From contig NC_079894.1 in NCBI RefSeq assembly GCF_024868665.1, positions 7,003,286 to 7,067,285 of the forward strand: a stretch of DNA of 64,000 bases. Direction: 5' to 3'. This document shows, piece by piece, positions 60,701-64,000 of the stretch (positions are counted from its first letter, which is position 1; each line of letters starts with the position of its first letter). The position numbers and the translations under genes are program-made. Origin of the DNA: Triplophysa rosa. Its lineage: Eukaryota; Chordata; Actinopteri; Cypriniformes; Nemacheilidae. Below the pieces are notes generated by a model. That model was not told the origin of the DNA. It saw nothing but the letters and a program-made list of their open reading frames with translations, and did not search any database.

Positions 60701-61280
60701 GAAAACATCTTGGATTATATTTCTGTCCGAATTGCAGGATTTACAAATTCAGATGACTTTTTCTGGTTTTAGCTAAATGGGAGAGAAGGATGGATGGATG
60801 GACGGTGGGTGTGTGATGTTTGGGCAGCGACATTTGGGTTATGGAGGTGACCGCCCCGCATCACTCTAAATCGTACAGTGTGTGGATGTCAGATGTTTGC
60901 TCTGCTCTGATGCCCATTCTTATTAGTGATTGAGTTTTATGATTAATAAAATTAATTTGAGATTAATGCTCTGATCCGTGACATGTACTGTACATCATCA
61001 TCATCATCACTGGACCGTCACACTCTGAGAGTCACATTCATCACACGTCTCTTTATTCTGGGATTAATCTATAGTAAACAACTGCCAGCCATATGCAAGG
61101 CTCTGCGCCGTCATAAATCAGAACATTAAAACATTTCTTTATTCTGTTTAACGTACTATGATATGCATGTCGTGGGGGCTCTTTTGAGACATTCTTACGT
61201 GTCATCAAACATCAAACAAACGTATAGCAATCAAAACTTCTTTATGATTCTTGTATGCGATTTACTTTCTCCTTATGAAT

Positions 61281-61333
<53 letters not shown>

Positions 61334-63279
61334 GGAGCGTAGAAAGTGAAAAAGCTTTGAAAGCCTTTGAACGCCTGCATAATCTTAAGTGTGACAGGCA
61401 TGCAAAAGCCCTGTTAATGTTTAGGGAATGAATGGTTGCTGCGGCACAAAGTAGAGAGCCAACTGCGTGGATATCACAGGAACCTGATGGGCTCCATGCG
61501 GCTCCCAGTCTGCGAACTTCAGCGTACTGACATGTGATGTGATCCTGGTGACACTGGCAGCGCTGCTACTGAGGGACAGCACAAAGGCAACAAGCCCCCC
61601 CGGGAAACCGTGCTCTCTGTGAACCCCCTGGGGCCGCTCAGCCATCCTCCGATCGCCCCCCCACACCCCAGCACCTCCCAGCCAGGCTATGCTGGGCTTG
61701 TTAGAAAGCTGAGCCCAGACTGTGGGTGGATAGGCCCCAGCTGCCTTCCTTGACTTCCAGAATAAATTGACCTGAATGACAGGGGCACACAAACAGTATG
61801 ATATGTATTATTCCTGTCAATAAAATGTCCCCATGAATTATGGTCTTTGTATGTAATGTACTGCCGTCTTTCTTCCGGGCAAGAAGAAAAGACAAGAAAG
61901 GAGGAAGGGAAAAAAGATGGCCCTCTTCGAAGTGTGTTTGCGGTTTTTGTTTCTCACTTTTTATTATGCAGGGGGAAATGGTAGGAGGCAGAAAGTTGTA
62001 CGATTGCTTTGTGCCTGAATGGCACTCATATTTGCCACGCAGCTTGAGCGTGGCTTTTGTTTCGCGCTGTAAAGGGAAAGTTAAAAAGGACTTGTGTCAT
62101 TTTTCAGATCGACCCGGAGGGAGCGGCGGACCCGGTGAAAAACAGACTCAAGTCAGAAAATGAAAAGCTAAAAGACAAGATCCACTCGCTGCACGTCGAA
62201 CTGGAAGAAATTCGACAGACCCTGGAATCCCAAGAACAGACGCTGGGTTCTTAAACCACACGCACACACAAGTGTTCAAATGATTTTTTTGGGACCAAAG
62301 ATAAACATTTCGAATGAGTGATATATAGGCCGCTTACCTTATCTGGCCCATTTGTGTGAGGTGGTTAGCATTTGGAGAGCAATGTTTGAGGACACTTGTT
62401 CGATCATAGCTATCATCTCGCACTCTGTGGGAGTCTGTGAGGAGAAAGCAAACACAAGACAGGTGTATTCTCAAGGGTCAGCCCTTTATCTCCCATATAT
62501 GTTTGATGTTCATTCATTGCTTATGTAACTTAGGTAACAGCCTGAATATTTTCCATCGGTTTTTGATTACGTGCGTACACATCTATTTTTGATATGCCAC
62601 TGATTAAATACTAAGTAACGCGTCGTCCATTATAACACAACATAAACCCTTTTTAACTACTCTATTCACAAAGTGAAGAACCACCTGCTAAAACGTTTTG
62701 CATTGGCTGTGACTAAATTTAAGAGCTGCCCAGGTCTTGACCATCTAAATAGAAAGAAAAGCACTTGGGCACTAACACACACTTGGCCCTTGAACTTAGT
62801 GGTTTGTGTTTGGTCAGCGCATGTGAGTGGACATGTCAACAGCTATGAGCCAGGTCAGAAGCTTGTCAGGACCCTGAGCCAGAGCAGGTCATTCAGGCCA
62901 GAGCCGGCCTTCAGTCCATTGACCAGAGACGAACAAAGATGAGTGGATGTCTTGTCGTTGTGTTTCCAACATCAGCAATTGTTTCTCTTCACACAGTCTT
63001 CACTACGGAACGGGAAAAGTTGTAAGAGATTTTCTTTAAACTCTCTTTGTTCCCTCCACAGCCGTGGAACTGGCAATGGTAAAATTAGAGGCTGAAAACA
63101 GCAAAAAGGCCGTTCAGAAGGTACACAATGCACAAGGATTTTCGGACACACATATGAATGACAAGTTATGTTCGATTTGTGTTTTATGATACCCTAATTT
63201 CCATTGATTTCAGTTAACAAGTGAACATGAGCAAGTGAAAATGCAGTTAAGCTTAGAGAGAGAGAATGGCCAGAAAAAG
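57676..63279 (+). CDS. C10orf67-like coiled-coil protein (DUF4709), first eight exons
   Basis: Gene-level entry; exons are 57676-57761, 57986-58106, 59331-59474, 59566-59640, 59850-59984, 62108-62246, 63062-63120 and 63214-63279. All junctions are phase compatible, and about 275 residues are encoded before the right edge. After a short acidic lead (MDDIKKRINSITDEAED), exon 2 carries GFFGQDASVQTE, which resembles the GYF-TTD-ATQTD-type motif I associate with DUF4709 of C10orf67. The rest is almost continuous heptad-like coiled coil rich in E, K, L and Q, with no signal peptide or membrane segment. Human C10orf67 lies next to KIAA1217 in opposite orientation, as here. Function is not established. 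The promoter X-box (57602-57615) suggests expression with ciliary genes. It could instead be another coiled-coil protein; a profile search of the joined exons against DUF4709 would decide. Confidence 0.72.
57986..58106 (+). CDS. C10orf67-like exon 2 (GFFGQDASVQTE motif)
   Basis: The exon is 121 nt, with acceptor ccgttttcaag|G and donor ATGAAG|GTGTGT. It completes an arginine codon from exon 1 and ends in phase 0. It encodes SGFFGQDASVQTEESD and then KLLAANTAELMK. This exon carries the motif that best supports the C10orf67 call. It is read from frame and splice sites and is too short to stand out as an ORF. Confidence 0.75.
58170..58320 (+). repeat. tRNA-derived SINE in intron 2 of the C10orf67-like gene
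   Basis: The A-box-like tggtggagcactg (58175-58187) and the B box ggtttgatccc (58210-58220) are followed by aatgcactgcaaaagtcact and a gcgtaaatgtgagta end, a diverged form of the L2-shared SINE tail. Confidence 0.7.
58321..59330. other. Intron 2 of the C10orf67-like gene
   Basis: AT-rich; the tag-gggtgcgcaatatatc stretch near 58707 may be a hAT end, and 59175-59210 resembles an eroded L2 tail. No exon. Confidence 0.4.
59331..59474 (+). CDS. C10orf67-like exon 3
   Basis: The exon is 144 nt in phase 0 on both sides, with acceptor attcaactcag and donor GAG|GTTTGT. It encodes 48 residues from EVQVLREDTEKKLK to TSLEDCHKE, a coiled-coil segment with an HVQYETKLQQEADALYTRM core. Confidence 0.85.
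59566..59640 (+). CDS. C10orf67-like exon 4
   Basis: The exon is 75 nt in phase 0 on both sides, with acceptor tctttttgaaag and donor AAG|GTAACA. It encodes KLSVLRRSYQQQLSDALQVV and five more residues, continuing the coiled coil. It lies only 91 bases after exon 3. Confidence 0.82.
59850..59984 (+). CDS. C10orf67-like exon 5
   Basis: The exon is 135 nt in phase 0 on both sides, with acceptor tgtggtgtggcag and donor GAG|GTACAA. It encodes 45 residues including DLFSDSTDGRVKELVEELEE and CMTEQLKKYE, an acidic coiled coil. The following intron of 2.1 kb carries the candidate regulatory elements. Confidence 0.85.
59985..62107. other. Intron 5 of the C10orf67-like gene, candidate regulatory region
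   Basis: Two stretches, 60320-60720 and 61440-61850, are dense in mixed, non-repetitive sequence, GC-richer than the neighbouring introns and free of transposon ends. This appearance is typical of conserved non-coding elements but cannot be proved without alignment. Between them lie AT-rich DNA and a GA microsatellite. In mammals a distal pancreas enhancer of PTF1A is located in the neighbourhood of C10orf67, so long-range regulation is conceivable. Confidence 0.35.
61284..61332. repeat. (GA)n microsatellite
   Basis: About 24 GA units without interruption in intron 5 of the C10orf67-like gene. Confidence 0.95.
62108..62246 (+). CDS. C10orf67-like exon 6 with weak donor
   Basis: The exon is 139 nt, with acceptor gtgtcatttttcag. 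It encodes IDPEGAADPVKNRLKSENEK followed by SLHVELEEIRQTLESQEQTL. The only phase-compatible donor is CTGG|GTTCTT, a poor match to GTRAGT. The overhanging G plus CC from exon 7 makes an alanine codon. Without splicing, translation stops after two more codons (GGT TCT TAA), so a truncated isoform ending here is possible. Confidence 0.75.
62247..63061. other. Intron 6 of the C10orf67-like gene
   Basis: Unrecognised intronic DNA. The frame at 62673-62942 shows no motif or splice logic. Confidence 0.5.
63062..63120 (+). CDS. C10orf67-like exon 7
   Basis: The exon is 59 nt, with acceptor tttgttccctccacag and donor AAG|GTACAC, phase 1 in and phase 0 out. It encodes VELAMVKLEAENSKKAVQK after the shared alanine codon, and continues the coiled coil. 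Confidence 0.8.
63214..63279 (+). CDS. C10orf67-like exon 8
   Basis: The exon is 66 nt in phase 0 on both sides, with acceptor attgatttcag and donor AAG|GTGAGA. It encodes LTSEHEQVKMQLSLERENGQ plus two lysines. It is the last exon visible; the gene continues past the right edge. Confidence 0.8.
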
Positions 63280-63435
63280 GTGAGAACTTTTTCACTTTTA
63301 TTCAAATTGAATGATCATACAAAATCATATTTAGATCTACGAATATTTGATCCAGCTTTGAATCATCAAAGTCTAAATATTGGTCTTTACAACAAGATCT
63401 GCAACATGGCCGTTCTTTGTCCTTTTCTTACATTT

Positions 63436-63749
63436 TTAAGTAACAATAAGGTTATATTTATTTACATATTAGTTAAATTATTAACTAACATGAACTAACA
63501 ATGAGAAATATATCTTTTTGAATGTCGTTTTTAATATAAAACATTGAAATATTTTTTATTTGTGTCAATGCTAGTTAATACAAACACAGTTGTTCATCGT
63601 TTGATCATGTTAGTTTGATGTGTATTAACTAATGTTAACAGATACAACATTTGATTTTAAAAATGCATTAGTTTAAGATTTATAAACGTGTATTGTTCAT
63701 TGTTAGTTCATGCTAACTCATGTATATAACATCACATTGTAAAGTGTTC
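63436..63749. mobile_element. ggtaacac MITE, degraded copy
   Basis: Retains the taacaataagg left segment, the taacatgaactaacaatgag and ttaactaatgttaacag interior, and the tgtaaagtgttccc right end of the 12535 family. Confidence 0.65.
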
Positions 63750-64000
63750 CCAATATTTCTCTAATCTGTACTGCCCCAGGAAATCATTCTCTTTACCAGA
63801 AATGGTTACTGTGTGCCATGTAAAATAAATATGGTAGCATATGTTAGGTTTGTGTTTTCCCTCATAATTTTGTATGCTGTACTCATCTGTTAGCTTTGTG
63901 AGCAGACAGACGCATGCCATTGGAGCATGTTAGCAAGATTTAATATTGTGCAGCAACTGGTGCATGAGAGAGAACTGTAAATGAGTTTATGATATGTGAT
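63750..64000. other. Intron 8 of the C10orf67-like gene, right edge
   Basis: Nothing further recognised before the window ends. Confidence 0.5.

Noticed and set aside
61421..62163. Open frames of 107-123 codons in intron 5 of the C10orf67-like gene
   Set aside because: They have no motif; one overlaps exon 6 in the wrong frame, and the GC-rich DNA makes long frames by chance.

Overview
This window is vertebrate genomic DNA, almost certainly from a teleost fish and plausibly a cyprinid-like species. It has long introns with consensus GT/AG splice sites, L2-type LINE fragments whose 3' tail is shared with tRNA-derived SINEs, and a dense load of hAT-like elements and MITEs. No operons, Shine-Dalgarno sites, CRISPR arrays or bacterial genes are present. 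Only two host genes can be supported, arranged head to head about 14.4 kb apart.

Minus strand, 43.3 kb down to 2.0 kb: the first four recognised coding exons of a sickle-tail (SKT/KIAA1217) orthologue. Exons at 43133-43319, 13532-13812, 4052-4247 and 2002-2200 join with consistent codon phases (1, 0, 1, then phase 2 leaving the window) and give about 287 codons of the conserved N-terminal part. Intron 1 is about 29 kb and is largely transposon debris. Plus strand, 57.6 kb to the right edge: eight exons, all phase-compatible, of a coiled-coil protein that fits C10orf67 (DUF4709) by its N-terminal motif and by synteny with KIAA1217. A near-perfect RFX X-box lies about 60 bp before its start codon.

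Mobile elements fill much of the rest. At 6.4-10.5 kb a non-autonomous hAT element (8-bp target duplication) contains a second, smaller hAT element (8-bp duplication) and a young LTR retroelement. The LTR element has two apparently identical 591-bp LTRs and a 5-bp duplication, and its only ORF carries a 33-bp minisatellite. At 15.0-15.9 kb a hAT MITE sits inside an older TA-flanked MITE. At 16.25-22.44 kb lies a 6.2-kb foldback element with inverted arms of about 1.4 kb, a candidate 4-bp duplication, a LINE fragment and a MITE. At 27-29.6 kb three hAT elements are nested one within another inside an old LTR-like sequence. Further elements lie at 34.5, 41.1-42.1, 45.4-46.2, 46.8-48.0, 49.0-51.4 and 53.4 kb.

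The remaining single-copy DNA is intronic or intergenic. A few stretches, chiefly 60.3-60.7 and 61.4-61.85 kb in intron 5 of the C10orf67-like gene, look like candidate conserved regulatory elements, but this needs alignment. The main items for a second look are the long-arm foldback element, the LTR element whose repeat is open in every forward frame, the nested hAT stacks with intact duplications, and the X-box promoter.
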